DNA from: Colletes latitarsis
Lineage: Eukaryota > Arthropoda > Insecta > Hymenoptera > Colletidae
Length of the DNA: 64,000 nt
Assembly (NCBI RefSeq): GCF_051014445.1
Contig: NW_027488366.1
Span: forward strand, 21,718,001-21,782,000
Direction of reading: 5' to 3'
Numbering within the stretch: the first letter of the stretch is position 1; each line of letters begins with the position of its first letter. The notes beneath the pieces are model-generated. The model was not told the origin of the DNA and searched no databases. It was given only the letters and a program-made list of their open reading frames with translations. The translations under genes and the position numbers were made by a program. Of this stretch, positions 12,527 to 26,684 are shown in pieces.

Positions 12527-15500
12527 CTCTAAAATATTTATCAAGACCAGGTTTAATTGATTGTTTCAGAGTGGTCCCACATTACTACGTGATGCAAACC
12601 AGAAAAAACCCGGGATCCGTTCAACAAGTATGTGAAGAATGCGAAAGTATGAGTCTGATGAGTGAAAATCCCAGGCCTTACCTAGACCTAACATGCGTTA
12701 TCCTCTAAAATATTGATCCAAACCAGGTTTAATGGACTGTTTCAGTGTGGTACCACATTACTACGTGACGCAAACCAGAAAAAACCCAGGATCTGTTCAA
12801 CAAGTATGTGAAAAACGCGAAAGTATGAGCCTGATGAGGGCAAATCCCAGACCTATCCCAGACCTAACATGCGTTATCCTGTAAAACATTGATGGAAACC
12901 TGGTTTAATTGACTGTTTCAGTGTTGTACTTCATTACTACGTGATGCAATCCAGAAAAAGCCCAGGATCTATCCATCAAGTATGAGAAATATGCGAAAGA
13001 ATGAGCGTGATGAGAGCAAATCCCAGACCTAACCTAGACCTTACAAGAATTATTCTCTAAAATATTGATCAAAACCAGGTTTCATTGACTGTTTCAGTGT
13101 GGTACCACATTACTAGGTGATCCAATCCAGAAATAGCCCAGGATCCAGCCATGAAGTATGAGAATAATGCGAAAGAATGAGCCTGATGAGAGCAAATCCC
13201 AGACCTAACCTAGACCTAACATGAATTATTCTCTAAAATATTTATCAAGACCAGGTTTAATTGAATGTTTCAGTGTTGTACCACATTACTACGTGTTCCA
13301 AACCAGTAAAAACACAGGATCCGTTCAACAAGTATGTGAAGAATGCGAAAGTATGAGTCTGATGAGTGAAAATCCCCGGCCTAACCTAGACCTAACATGC
13401 GTTGTCCTGAAAAATATTGATCGAAACCAGGTTTAATCGACTGTTTCAGTGTGGTACCACATTACTACGTGACCCAAACCTGAAAAAACCCAGGATCTGT
13501 TCAACAAGTATGTGAAAAACGCGAAAGTATGAGCCTGATGAGGGCAAATCCCAGACCTATCCCAGACCTAACTTGCGTTGTCCTCTCAGATATTGATGGA
13601 AACCAGGTTAAATTGACTGTTTCAGTGTTGTACTTCATTACTACGTGATGCAATCCAGAAAAAGCCCAGGATCTAGCCATGAAGTGTGAGAAATATGGGA
13701 AGGTATGAGCCTGATGAGGGAAAATCCTAGACCTAACCCAAACCTAACATGCGTTGTCCTCTAAAATATTGATCCAAACCAGGTTTAATGGACTGCTTCA
13801 GTGTGGTACCACTATACTACGTGATGCAAACCAGAAAAAACCCAGGATCAGTTCAACAAGTACGTGAAAAACGCGAAAGTATGAGCCTGATGAGGGCGAA
13901 TCCCAGACCTATCCCAGACCTAACTTGCGTTGTGCTCTAAAATATTGATGGAAACCAGGTTTAATTGACTGTTTCAGTGTGGTACCACATTACTACGTGG
14001 TGCAATCCAGAAAAAGTCCGGGATCTAGCCATCAAGTATGAGAATAATGCGAAAGAATGACCCTGATGAGGGCAAATCCCAGACCTATCCCAGACCTAAC
14101 ATGCGTTATCCTCTAAAATATTTATCAAGACCAGGTTTAATTGAATGTTTCAGTGTGGTACCACATTACTACGTGATCCAAACCAGTAAAAACCCAGGAT
14201 CCGTTCAACAAGTATGTGAAGATTGCGAAAGTATGAGTCTGAAGAGAGAAAATCCCCAGCCTAACCTAGACCTAACATGCGTTATCCTAAAAAATATTGT
14301 TCGAAACCTGGTTTAATCGACTGTTTCAGTGTGGTACCACATTACTACGTGACCCAAACCTGAAAAAACCCAGGATCTGTTCAACAAGTATGTGAAAAAC
14401 GCGAAAGTATGAGCCTGATGAGGGCAAATCCCAGACCTATCCCAGACCTAACTTGCGTTGTCCTCTAAGATATTGATGGAAACCAGGTTTAATTGACTGT
14501 TTCATTGTTGCACTTCATTACTACGTGATGCAATCCAGAAATAGCCCAGGAACTAGCCATCAAGTATGAGAAATATGCGAAAGAATGAGCCTGATGAGAG
14601 CAAATCCCAGACCTAACCTAGAACTAACATGAATTATTCTCTAAAATATTGGTCGAAACCAGGTTTAATTGACTGTTTCAGTGTGGTCCCACATTACTAT
14701 GTGATCCAAACACGAGAAAACCCAGGATCCGTTCAACAAGTATGTGAAGAATACGAAAGCATGTGTCTGATGAGTGAAAATCCCAGGCCTAACCTAGACC
14801 TAACATGCGTTATCCTCAAAAATATTGATCGAAACCTGGTTTAATCGACTCTTTCAGTGTGGTACCACATTACTACATGACCCAAACCAGAAAAAACCCA
14901 GGATCTGTTCAACAAGTATGTGAAAAACGCGAAAGTATGGGCCTGATGAGGGCAAATCCCAGACCTATCCCAGACCTAACTTGCGTTATCCTCTAAAATA
15001 TTGATCGAAACCAGGTTTAATTGACTGTTTCAGTGTGGTACCACATTACTATGTGTCCAATCCAGAAATAGCCCAGGATCTAGCCATGAAGTATGAGAAA
15101 CATGCGAAAGTATGAGCCTGACGAGGGCAAAGCCTCGACCTAACCCAGACCTAACATGCGTTATCCTCTAAAATATTTATCATGACCAGGTTTAATTGAC
15201 TGTTTCAGTGTGGTCCCACATTACTACGTGATCCAAACCAGAAAAAACCCAGGATCCGTTCAACAAGTATGTGAAGAACGCGAAAGTATGAGTCTGATGA
15301 GTGAAAATCCCAGGCCTAACCTAGACCTAACATGCGTTATCCACAAAATTATTGATCGAGACCTGGTTTAATCGACTGTTTCAGTGTGGTACCACATTAC
15401 TACGTGACCCAAACCAGAAAAAACCCAGGATCTGTTCAACAAGTATGTGAAAAACGCGAATGTATGAGCCTGATGAGGGCAAATCCCAGACCTATCCCAG

Positions 15501-18500
15501 ACCAAACTTGCGTTATCCTCTAAAATATTGATCGAAACCAGGTTTAATCGACTGTCTCAGTGTGGCACCACATTGCTACGTGATCCAAACCAGAAAAAAC
15601 CCAGGATCCGTTCAACAAGTATGTGAAGAATACGAAAGCATGTGTCTGATGAGTGAAAATCCCAGGCCTAACCTAGACCTAACATGCGTTATCCTCAAAA
15701 ATATTGATCGAAACCTGGTTTAATCGACTGTTTCAGTGTGGTACCACATTACTTCATGACCCAAACCAGAAAAAACCCAGGATCTGTTCAACAAGTATGT
15801 GAAAAACGCGAAAGTATGAGCCTGGTGAGGGCAAATCCCAGACCTATCCCAGACCTAACTTGCGTTATCCTTTAAAATATTGATCGAAACCAGTTTTAAT
15901 TGACTATTTCAGCGTGGTACCACATTACTACGTGTCCAATCCAGAAATAGCCCAGGATCTAGCCATGAAGTATGAGAAACATGCGAAAGTATGAGCCTGA
16001 CGAGGGCAAAGCCTAGACCTAACCCAGACCTAACATGCGTTATCCTCTAAAATATTTATCATGACCAGGTTTAATTGACTGTTTCAGTGTGGTCCCACAT
16101 TACTACGTGATCCAAACCAGAAAAAACCCAGGATCAGTTCAACAAGTACGTGAAAAACGCGAAAGTATGAGCCTGATGAGGGCAAATCCCAGACCTATCC
16201 CAGACCTAACTTGCGTTATCCTCTAAAATATTGATCGAAACCAGGTTTAATTGACTGTTTCAGTGTGGTACCGCATTACTACGTGATACAATCCAGAAAC
16301 AGCCCAGGATCTAGCCATGAAGTATGAGAAATATGCGAAAGTATGAGCCTGATGAGGGAAAATCTTAGACCTAACCCAAACCTAACATGCGTTATCCTCT
16401 AAAATATTGATCCAAACCAGGTTTAATGGACTGCTTCAGTGTGGTACCACTTTACTACGTGATGCAAACGAGAAAAAACCCAGGATCAGTTCAACAAGTA
16501 CGTGAAAAACGCGAAAGTATGAGCCTGATGAGGGCAAATCCCAGACCTATCCCAGACCTAACTTGCGTTATCCTCTAAAATATTGATCGAAACGAGGTTT
16601 AATTGACTGTTTCAGCGTGGTACCGCATTACTACGTGATACAATCCAGAAACAGCCCAGGATCTAGCCATGAAGTATGAGAAATATGCGAAAGTATGAGC
16701 CTGATGTGGGCAAATCCTAGACCTAACCCAAACCTAACATGCGTTATCCTCTAAAATATTGATCCAAACCAGGTTTAATGGACTGCTTCAGTGTGGTATC
16801 ACTTTACTACGTGATGCAAAGCAGAAAAAACCCTCGATCAGGTCAACATGTATGTTAAAACTGCGAAAGCATGACCCTGAAGAGGGCAAATCCCAGGCCT
16901 ATCCCTGACCAAACTTGCGTTATCCTCTAAAATATTGATCGAAACCAGGTTTAATCGACTGTCTCAGTGTGGTACCACATTGCTACGTGATACAAACCAG
17001 AAAAAACCCAGGATCAGTTTAACAAGTACGTGAAAAACGCGAAAGTATGAGCCTGATGAGGGCGAATCCCAGACCTAACTTGCGTTATCCTCTAAAATAT
17101 TGATCGAAACCAGGTTTAATTGACTGTTTCAGCATGGTACCGCATTACTACGTGATACAATCCAGAAACAGCCCAGGATCTAGCCATGAAGTATGAGAAA
17201 TATGCGAAAGTATGAGCCTGATGAGGGCAAATCCTTGACCTAACCCAAACCTAACATGCGTTATCCTCTAAAATATTGATCCAAACCAGGTTTAATGGAC
17301 TGCTTCAGTGTGGTACCACTTTACTACGTGATGCAAAGCAGAAAAAACCCTGGATCAGGTCAACATGTATGTTAAAACTGCGAAAGCATGACCCTGATGA
17401 GGGCAAATCCCAGGCCTATCCCAGACCTAACATGCGTTGTGCTCTAAAATATTGATGGAAACCAGGTTTAATTGCCTGTTTCAGTGTGGTACCACATTAC
17501 TACGTGGTGCAATCCAGAAAAAGTCCAGGATCTAGCCATCAAGTATGAGAAAAATGCGAAAGAATGAGCCTGATGAGAGCAAATCCCAGACCTAACCTAG
17601 AACTAACATGAATTATTCTCTAAAATATTTATCAAGACCAGGTTTAATTGATTGTTTCAGAGTGGGCCCACATTACTACGTGATGCAAACCAGAAAACAC
17701 CCAGGATCTGCTCAACAAGTATGTGAAGAATGCGAAAGTATGAGCCTGATGAGGGCAAATCCCAGACCTATCCCAGACCTAACATGCGTTGTCCTCTAAA
17801 ACATTGATCGAAACCAGGTTTAATTGACTGTTTCAGCGTGGTACCGCATTACTACGTGATACAATCCAGAAACAGCCCAGGATCTAGCCATGAAGTATGA
17901 GAAATATGCGAAAGTATGAGCCTGATGAGGGCAAATCCTAGACCTAACCCAAACCTAACATGCGTTATCCTCTAAAATATTGTTCCAAACCAGGTTTAAT
18001 GGACTGCTTCAGTGTGGTACCACGTTACTACATGGCCCAAACCAGAAAAAACCCAGGATCTGTTCAACAAGTACGTGAAAAACGCGAAAGTATGAGCCTG
18101 ATGTGGGCGAATCCCAGACCAATCCCAGACCTAACTTGCGTTATCCTCTAAAATATTGATCGAAACGAGGTTTAATTGACTGTTTCAGCGTGGTACCACA
18201 TTGCTACGTGATACAAACCAGAAAAAACCCAGGATCAGTTCAACAAGTACGTGAAAAACGCGAAAGTATGAGCCTGATGAGGGCGAATCCCAGACCTATC
18301 CCAGACCTAACTTGCGTCATCCTCTAAAATATTGATCCAAACCAGGTTTAATGGACTGCTTCAGTGTGGTACCACTTTACTACGTGATGCAAACCAGAAG
18401 AAACCCAGGATCAGTTCAACAAGTACGTGAAAAACGCGAAAGTATGAGCCTGATGTGGGCGAATCCCAGACCTATCCCAGACCTAACTTGCGTTATCCTC

Positions 18501-18745
18501 TAAAATATTGATCGATACGAGGTTTAATTGACTGTTTCAGCGTGGTACCGCATTACTACGTGATACAATCCAGAAACAGCCCAGGATCTAGCCATGAAGT
18601 ATGAGAAATATGCAAAAGTATGAGCCTGATGAGAGCAAATCCTAGACCTAACCCAAACCTAACATGCGTTATCCTCTAAAATATTGATCCAAACCAGGTT
18701 TAATGGACTGCTTCAGTGTGGTACCACTTTACTACGTGATGCAAA
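12527..18745 (+). repeat. 6.2-kb segmental duplication, copy 1
   Basis: About 35 monomers that match 18850-25068 base for base at an offset of 6,323 bp. Even rare private changes are shared: CCTGTAAAACATTG (about 12880), CTCTCAGATATTG (about 13584), CTGAAGAGAGAAAAT (about 14230), AAAGCCTCGACC (about 15130), CCACAAAATTATTG (about 15342) and the 11-bp deletion at 17068. By eye I found two substitutions: 16236 C against 22559 G, and 16707 T against 23030 A. Homology begins at the CTCTAAAAT of the monomer starting at 12517 and ends at 18745, where the copies differ (GCAAACCAG here, GCAAAGCAG in copy 2). Confidence 0.93.
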
Positions 18746-18849
18746 CCAGAAGAAACCCAGGATCAGTTCAACAAGTACGTGAAAAACGCGAAAGTATGAG
18801 CCTGATGTGGGCGAATCCCAGACCTATCCCAGACCTAACTTGCGTTATC
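18746..18849 (+). repeat. Junction segment between the two 6.2-kb copies
   Basis: This 104-bp stretch completes a monomer but is not matched at the end of copy 2. It closely resembles the segment near 18387-18490 (GCAAACCAGAAGAAACCC, GATGTGGGCGAATCC). It marks where the exchange that doubled the block joined two different monomers. Confidence 0.75.
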
Positions 18850-21800
18850 CTCTAAAATATTTATCAAGACCAGGTTTAATTGATTGTTTCAGAGTGGTCC
18901 CACATTACTACGTGATGCAAACCAGAAAAAACCCGGGATCCGTTCAACAAGTATGTGAAGAATGCGAAAGTATGAGTCTGATGAGTGAAAATCCCAGGCC
19001 TTACCTAGACCTAACATGCGTTATCCTCTAAAATATTGATCCAAACCAGGTTTAATGGACTGTTTCAGTGTGGTACCACATTACTACGTGACGCAAACCA
19101 GAAAAAACCCAGGATCTGTTCAACAAGTATGTGAAAAACGCGAAAGTATGAGCCTGATGAGGGCAAATCCCAGACCTATCCCAGACCTAACATGCGTTAT
19201 CCTGTAAAACATTGATGGAAACCTGGTTTAATTGACTGTTTCAGTGTTGTACTTCATTACTACGTGATGCAATCCAGAAAAAGCCCAGGATCTATCCATC
19301 AAGTATGAGAAATATGCGAAAGAATGAGCGTGATGAGAGCAAATCCCAGACCTAACCTAGACCTTACAAGAATTATTCTCTAAAATATTGATCAAAACCA
19401 GGTTTCATTGACTGTTTCAGTGTGGTACCACATTACTAGGTGATCCAATCCAGAAATAGCCCAGGATCCAGCCATGAAGTATGAGAATAATGCGAAAGAA
19501 TGAGCCTGATGAGAGCAAATCCCAGACCTAACCTAGACCTAACATGAATTATTCTCTAAAATATTTATCAAGACCAGGTTTAATTGAATGTTTCAGTGTT
19601 GTACCACATTACTACGTGTTCCAAACCAGTAAAAACACAGGATCCGTTCAACAAGTATGTGAAGAATGCGAAAGTATGAGTCTGATGAGTGAAAATCCCC
19701 GGCCTAACCTAGACCTAACATGCGTTGTCCTGAAAAATATTGATCGAAACCAGGTTTAATCGACTGTTTCAGTGTGGTACCACATTACTACGTGACCCAA
19801 ACCTGAAAAAACCCAGGATCTGTTCAACAAGTATGTGAAAAACGCGAAAGTATGAGCCTGATGAGGGCAAATCCCAGACCTATCCCAGACCTAACTTGCG
19901 TTGTCCTCTCAGATATTGATGGAAACCAGGTTAAATTGACTGTTTCAGTGTTGTACTTCATTACTACGTGATGCAATCCAGAAAAAGCCCAGGATCTAGC
20001 CATGAAGTGTGAGAAATATGGGAAGGTATGAGCCTGATGAGGGAAAATCCTAGACCTAACCCAAACCTAACATGCGTTGTCCTCTAAAATATTGATCCAA
20101 ACCAGGTTTAATGGACTGCTTCAGTGTGGTACCACTATACTACGTGATGCAAACCAGAAAAAACCCAGGATCAGTTCAACAAGTACGTGAAAAACGCGAA
20201 AGTATGAGCCTGATGAGGGCGAATCCCAGACCTATCCCAGACCTAACTTGCGTTGTGCTCTAAAATATTGATGGAAACCAGGTTTAATTGACTGTTTCAG
20301 TGTGGTACCACATTACTACGTGGTGCAATCCAGAAAAAGTCCGGGATCTAGCCATCAAGTATGAGAATAATGCGAAAGAATGACCCTGATGAGGGCAAAT
20401 CCCAGACCTATCCCAGACCTAACATGCGTTATCCTCTAAAATATTTATCAAGACCAGGTTTAATTGAATGTTTCAGTGTGGTACCACATTACTACGTGAT
20501 CCAAACCAGTAAAAACCCAGGATCCGTTCAACAAGTATGTGAAGATTGCGAAAGTATGAGTCTGAAGAGAGAAAATCCCCAGCCTAACCTAGACCTAACA
20601 TGCGTTATCCTAAAAAATATTGTTCGAAACCTGGTTTAATCGACTGTTTCAGTGTGGTACCACATTACTACGTGACCCAAACCTGAAAAAACCCAGGATC
20701 TGTTCAACAAGTATGTGAAAAACGCGAAAGTATGAGCCTGATGAGGGCAAATCCCAGACCTATCCCAGACCTAACTTGCGTTGTCCTCTAAGATATTGAT
20801 GGAAACCAGGTTTAATTGACTGTTTCATTGTTGCACTTCATTACTACGTGATGCAATCCAGAAATAGCCCAGGAACTAGCCATCAAGTATGAGAAATATG
20901 CGAAAGAATGAGCCTGATGAGAGCAAATCCCAGACCTAACCTAGAACTAACATGAATTATTCTCTAAAATATTGGTCGAAACCAGGTTTAATTGACTGTT
21001 TCAGTGTGGTCCCACATTACTATGTGATCCAAACACGAGAAAACCCAGGATCCGTTCAACAAGTATGTGAAGAATACGAAAGCATGTGTCTGATGAGTGA
21101 AAATCCCAGGCCTAACCTAGACCTAACATGCGTTATCCTCAAAAATATTGATCGAAACCTGGTTTAATCGACTCTTTCAGTGTGGTACCACATTACTACA
21201 TGACCCAAACCAGAAAAAACCCAGGATCTGTTCAACAAGTATGTGAAAAACGCGAAAGTATGGGCCTGATGAGGGCAAATCCCAGACCTATCCCAGACCT
21301 AACTTGCGTTATCCTCTAAAATATTGATCGAAACCAGGTTTAATTGACTGTTTCAGTGTGGTACCACATTACTATGTGTCCAATCCAGAAATAGCCCAGG
21401 ATCTAGCCATGAAGTATGAGAAACATGCGAAAGTATGAGCCTGACGAGGGCAAAGCCTCGACCTAACCCAGACCTAACATGCGTTATCCTCTAAAATATT
21501 TATCATGACCAGGTTTAATTGACTGTTTCAGTGTGGTCCCACATTACTACGTGATCCAAACCAGAAAAAACCCAGGATCCGTTCAACAAGTATGTGAAGA
21601 ACGCGAAAGTATGAGTCTGATGAGTGAAAATCCCAGGCCTAACCTAGACCTAACATGCGTTATCCACAAAATTATTGATCGAGACCTGGTTTAATCGACT
21701 GTTTCAGTGTGGTACCACATTACTACGTGACCCAAACCAGAAAAAACCCAGGATCTGTTCAACAAGTATGTGAAAAACGCGAATGTATGAGCCTGATGAG

Positions 21801-24800
21801 GGCAAATCCCAGACCTATCCCAGACCAAACTTGCGTTATCCTCTAAAATATTGATCGAAACCAGGTTTAATCGACTGTCTCAGTGTGGCACCACATTGCT
21901 ACGTGATCCAAACCAGAAAAAACCCAGGATCCGTTCAACAAGTATGTGAAGAATACGAAAGCATGTGTCTGATGAGTGAAAATCCCAGGCCTAACCTAGA
22001 CCTAACATGCGTTATCCTCAAAAATATTGATCGAAACCTGGTTTAATCGACTGTTTCAGTGTGGTACCACATTACTTCATGACCCAAACCAGAAAAAACC
22101 CAGGATCTGTTCAACAAGTATGTGAAAAACGCGAAAGTATGAGCCTGGTGAGGGCAAATCCCAGACCTATCCCAGACCTAACTTGCGTTATCCTTTAAAA
22201 TATTGATCGAAACCAGTTTTAATTGACTATTTCAGCGTGGTACCACATTACTACGTGTCCAATCCAGAAATAGCCCAGGATCTAGCCATGAAGTATGAGA
22301 AACATGCGAAAGTATGAGCCTGACGAGGGCAAAGCCTAGACCTAACCCAGACCTAACATGCGTTATCCTCTAAAATATTTATCATGACCAGGTTTAATTG
22401 ACTGTTTCAGTGTGGTCCCACATTACTACGTGATCCAAACCAGAAAAAACCCAGGATCAGTTCAACAAGTACGTGAAAAACGCGAAAGTATGAGCCTGAT
22501 GAGGGCAAATCCCAGACCTATCCCAGACCTAACTTGCGTTATCCTCTAAAATATTGATGGAAACCAGGTTTAATTGACTGTTTCAGTGTGGTACCGCATT
22601 ACTACGTGATACAATCCAGAAACAGCCCAGGATCTAGCCATGAAGTATGAGAAATATGCGAAAGTATGAGCCTGATGAGGGAAAATCTTAGACCTAACCC
22701 AAACCTAACATGCGTTATCCTCTAAAATATTGATCCAAACCAGGTTTAATGGACTGCTTCAGTGTGGTACCACTTTACTACGTGATGCAAACGAGAAAAA
22801 ACCCAGGATCAGTTCAACAAGTACGTGAAAAACGCGAAAGTATGAGCCTGATGAGGGCAAATCCCAGACCTATCCCAGACCTAACTTGCGTTATCCTCTA
22901 AAATATTGATCGAAACGAGGTTTAATTGACTGTTTCAGCGTGGTACCGCATTACTACGTGATACAATCCAGAAACAGCCCAGGATCTAGCCATGAAGTAT
23001 GAGAAATATGCGAAAGTATGAGCCTGATGAGGGCAAATCCTAGACCTAACCCAAACCTAACATGCGTTATCCTCTAAAATATTGATCCAAACCAGGTTTA
23101 ATGGACTGCTTCAGTGTGGTATCACTTTACTACGTGATGCAAAGCAGAAAAAACCCTCGATCAGGTCAACATGTATGTTAAAACTGCGAAAGCATGACCC
23201 TGAAGAGGGCAAATCCCAGGCCTATCCCTGACCAAACTTGCGTTATCCTCTAAAATATTGATCGAAACCAGGTTTAATCGACTGTCTCAGTGTGGTACCA
23301 CATTGCTACGTGATACAAACCAGAAAAAACCCAGGATCAGTTTAACAAGTACGTGAAAAACGCGAAAGTATGAGCCTGATGAGGGCGAATCCCAGACCTA
23401 ACTTGCGTTATCCTCTAAAATATTGATCGAAACCAGGTTTAATTGACTGTTTCAGCATGGTACCGCATTACTACGTGATACAATCCAGAAACAGCCCAGG
23501 ATCTAGCCATGAAGTATGAGAAATATGCGAAAGTATGAGCCTGATGAGGGCAAATCCTTGACCTAACCCAAACCTAACATGCGTTATCCTCTAAAATATT
23601 GATCCAAACCAGGTTTAATGGACTGCTTCAGTGTGGTACCACTTTACTACGTGATGCAAAGCAGAAAAAACCCTGGATCAGGTCAACATGTATGTTAAAA
23701 CTGCGAAAGCATGACCCTGATGAGGGCAAATCCCAGGCCTATCCCAGACCTAACATGCGTTGTGCTCTAAAATATTGATGGAAACCAGGTTTAATTGCCT
23801 GTTTCAGTGTGGTACCACATTACTACGTGGTGCAATCCAGAAAAAGTCCAGGATCTAGCCATCAAGTATGAGAAAAATGCGAAAGAATGAGCCTGATGAG
23901 AGCAAATCCCAGACCTAACCTAGAACTAACATGAATTATTCTCTAAAATATTTATCAAGACCAGGTTTAATTGATTGTTTCAGAGTGGGCCCACATTACT
24001 ACGTGATGCAAACCAGAAAACACCCAGGATCTGCTCAACAAGTATGTGAAGAATGCGAAAGTATGAGCCTGATGAGGGCAAATCCCAGACCTATCCCAGA
24101 CCTAACATGCGTTGTCCTCTAAAACATTGATCGAAACCAGGTTTAATTGACTGTTTCAGCGTGGTACCGCATTACTACGTGATACAATCCAGAAACAGCC
24201 CAGGATCTAGCCATGAAGTATGAGAAATATGCGAAAGTATGAGCCTGATGAGGGCAAATCCTAGACCTAACCCAAACCTAACATGCGTTATCCTCTAAAA
24301 TATTGTTCCAAACCAGGTTTAATGGACTGCTTCAGTGTGGTACCACGTTACTACATGGCCCAAACCAGAAAAAACCCAGGATCTGTTCAACAAGTACGTG
24401 AAAAACGCGAAAGTATGAGCCTGATGTGGGCGAATCCCAGACCAATCCCAGACCTAACTTGCGTTATCCTCTAAAATATTGATCGAAACGAGGTTTAATT
24501 GACTGTTTCAGCGTGGTACCACATTGCTACGTGATACAAACCAGAAAAAACCCAGGATCAGTTCAACAAGTACGTGAAAAACGCGAAAGTATGAGCCTGA
24601 TGAGGGCGAATCCCAGACCTATCCCAGACCTAACTTGCGTCATCCTCTAAAATATTGATCCAAACCAGGTTTAATGGACTGCTTCAGTGTGGTACCACTT
24701 TACTACGTGATGCAAACCAGAAGAAACCCAGGATCAGTTCAACAAGTACGTGAAAAACGCGAAAGTATGAGCCTGATGTGGGCGAATCCCAGACCTATCC

Positions 24801-25068
24801 CAGACCTAACTTGCGTTATCCTCTAAAATATTGATCGATACGAGGTTTAATTGACTGTTTCAGCGTGGTACCGCATTACTACGTGATACAATCCAGAAAC
24901 AGCCCAGGATCTAGCCATGAAGTATGAGAAATATGCAAAAGTATGAGCCTGATGAGAGCAAATCCTAGACCTAACCCAAACCTAACATGCGTTATCCTCT
25001 AAAATATTGATCCAAACCAGGTTTAATGGACTGCTTCAGTGTGGTACCACTTTACTACGTGATGCAAA
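18850..25068 (+). repeat. 6.2-kb segmental duplication, copy 2
   Basis: Near-identical copy of 12527-18745, in direct tandem orientation. Its last about 495 bp (24574-25068) are also the beginning of the following 2,111-bp duplication, so that part exists three or more times (18251-18745, 24574-25068, 26685-27179). This nesting means the 2.1-kb event came after, or used an end of, the 6.3-kb event. Confidence 0.93.
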
Positions 25069-26684
25069 GCAGAAAAAACCCTCGATCAGGTCAACATGTA
25101 TGTTAAAACTGCGAAAGCATGACCCTGATGAGGGCAAATCCCAGGCCTATCCCAGACCTAACATGCGTTGTGCTCTAAAATATTGATGGAAACCAGGTTC
25201 AATTGCCTGCTTCAGTGTGGTACCACATTACTACGTGGTGCAATCCAGAAAAAGTCCAGGATCTAGCCATCAAGTATGAGAAAAATGCGAAAGAATGAGC
25301 CTGATGAGAGCAAATCCCAGACCTAACCTAGACCTAACATGAATTATTCTCTAAAATATTTATCAAGACCAGGTTTAATTGATTGTTTCAGAGTGGGCCC
25401 ACATTACTACGTGATGCAAACCAGAAAACACCCAGGATCCGTTCAACAAGTATGTGAAGAATGCGAAAAGATGAGTCTGTAGAGTGAAAATCCCAGGCCT
25501 TACCTAGACCTAACATGCGTTATCCTCTAAAATATTGATCCAAACCAGGTTTAATGGACTGTTTCAGTGTGGTATCACATTTCTACGTGACGCAAACCAG
25601 AAAAAACCCAGGATCTGCTCAACAAGTATGTGAAAAACGCGAAAGTATGAGCCTGATGAGGGCAAATCCCAGACCTATCCCAGACCTAACATGCGTTGTC
25701 CTCTAAAACATTGATGCAAACCAGGCTTAATTGACTGGTTCAGTGTTGTACTTCATTACTACGTGATGCAATCCAGAAAAAGCCCAGGATCTATCCATCA
25801 AGTATGAGAAATATGCGAAAGAATGAGCCTGATGAGAGCAAATCCCAGAACTAACCTAGACCTTTCAAGAATTATTCTCTAAAATATTGATCAAAACCAG
25901 GTTTCATTGACTGTTTCAGTGTGGTACCACATTACTAGGTGATCCAATCCAGAAATAGCCCAGGATCCAGCCATGAAGTATCAGAAATGTGCGAAAGTAT
26001 GAGCCTGATGGGGGCAAATCCTAGACCTAACCCAGACCTAACATGCGTTATCCTCTAAAATATTTATCATGACCAGGTTTAATTGACTGTTTCAGTGTGG
26101 TCCCACATTACTACGTGATCCAAACCAAGAAAACTCAGGATCCGTTCAACAAGTATGTGAAGAACGCGAAAGTATGAGTCTGATGAGTGAAAATCCCAGG
26201 CCTAACCTAGACCTAACATGCGTTATCCTCAAAATTATTGATCGAAACCTGGTTTAATCGACTGTTTCAGTGTGGTACCACATTACTACGTGACCCAAAC
26301 CAGAAAAAACCCAGGATCTGTTCAACAAGTATGTGAAAAACGCGAAAGTATGAGCCTGATGAGGGCAAATCCCAGACCTATCCCTGACCAAACTTGCGTT
26401 ATCCTCTAAAATATTGATCGAAACCAGGTTTAATCGACTGTCTCAGTGTGGTACCACATTGCTACGTGATACAAACCAGAAAAAACCCAGGATCAGTTCA
26501 ACAAGTACGTGAAAAACGCGAAAGTATGAGCCTGATGAGGGCGAATCCCAGACCTATCCCAGACCTAACTTGCGTTATCCTCTAAAATATTGATCGAAAC
26601 CAGGTTTAATCGACTGTTTCAGTGTGGTACCACACTACTACGTGACCCAAACCTGAAAAAACCCAGGATCTGTTCAACAAGTAT
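24574..26684 (+). repeat. 2,111-bp tandem duplication, copy 1 (12 monomers)
   Basis: Twelve monomers minus 1 bp, matched by the next 2,111 bp. Private variants include CAATTGCCTGCTTC (about 25200), GAGTGGGCCCAC (about 25391), CTGTAGAGTGAAAAT (about 25477), ACATTTCTACGTGACGC (about 25577), CCAAACCAAGAAAACTCAGG (about 26120) and CCTTTCAAGAATT (about 25861). I noticed only one adjacent pair of differences (25469-25470 AG against 27580-27581 GT). Confidence 0.92.
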
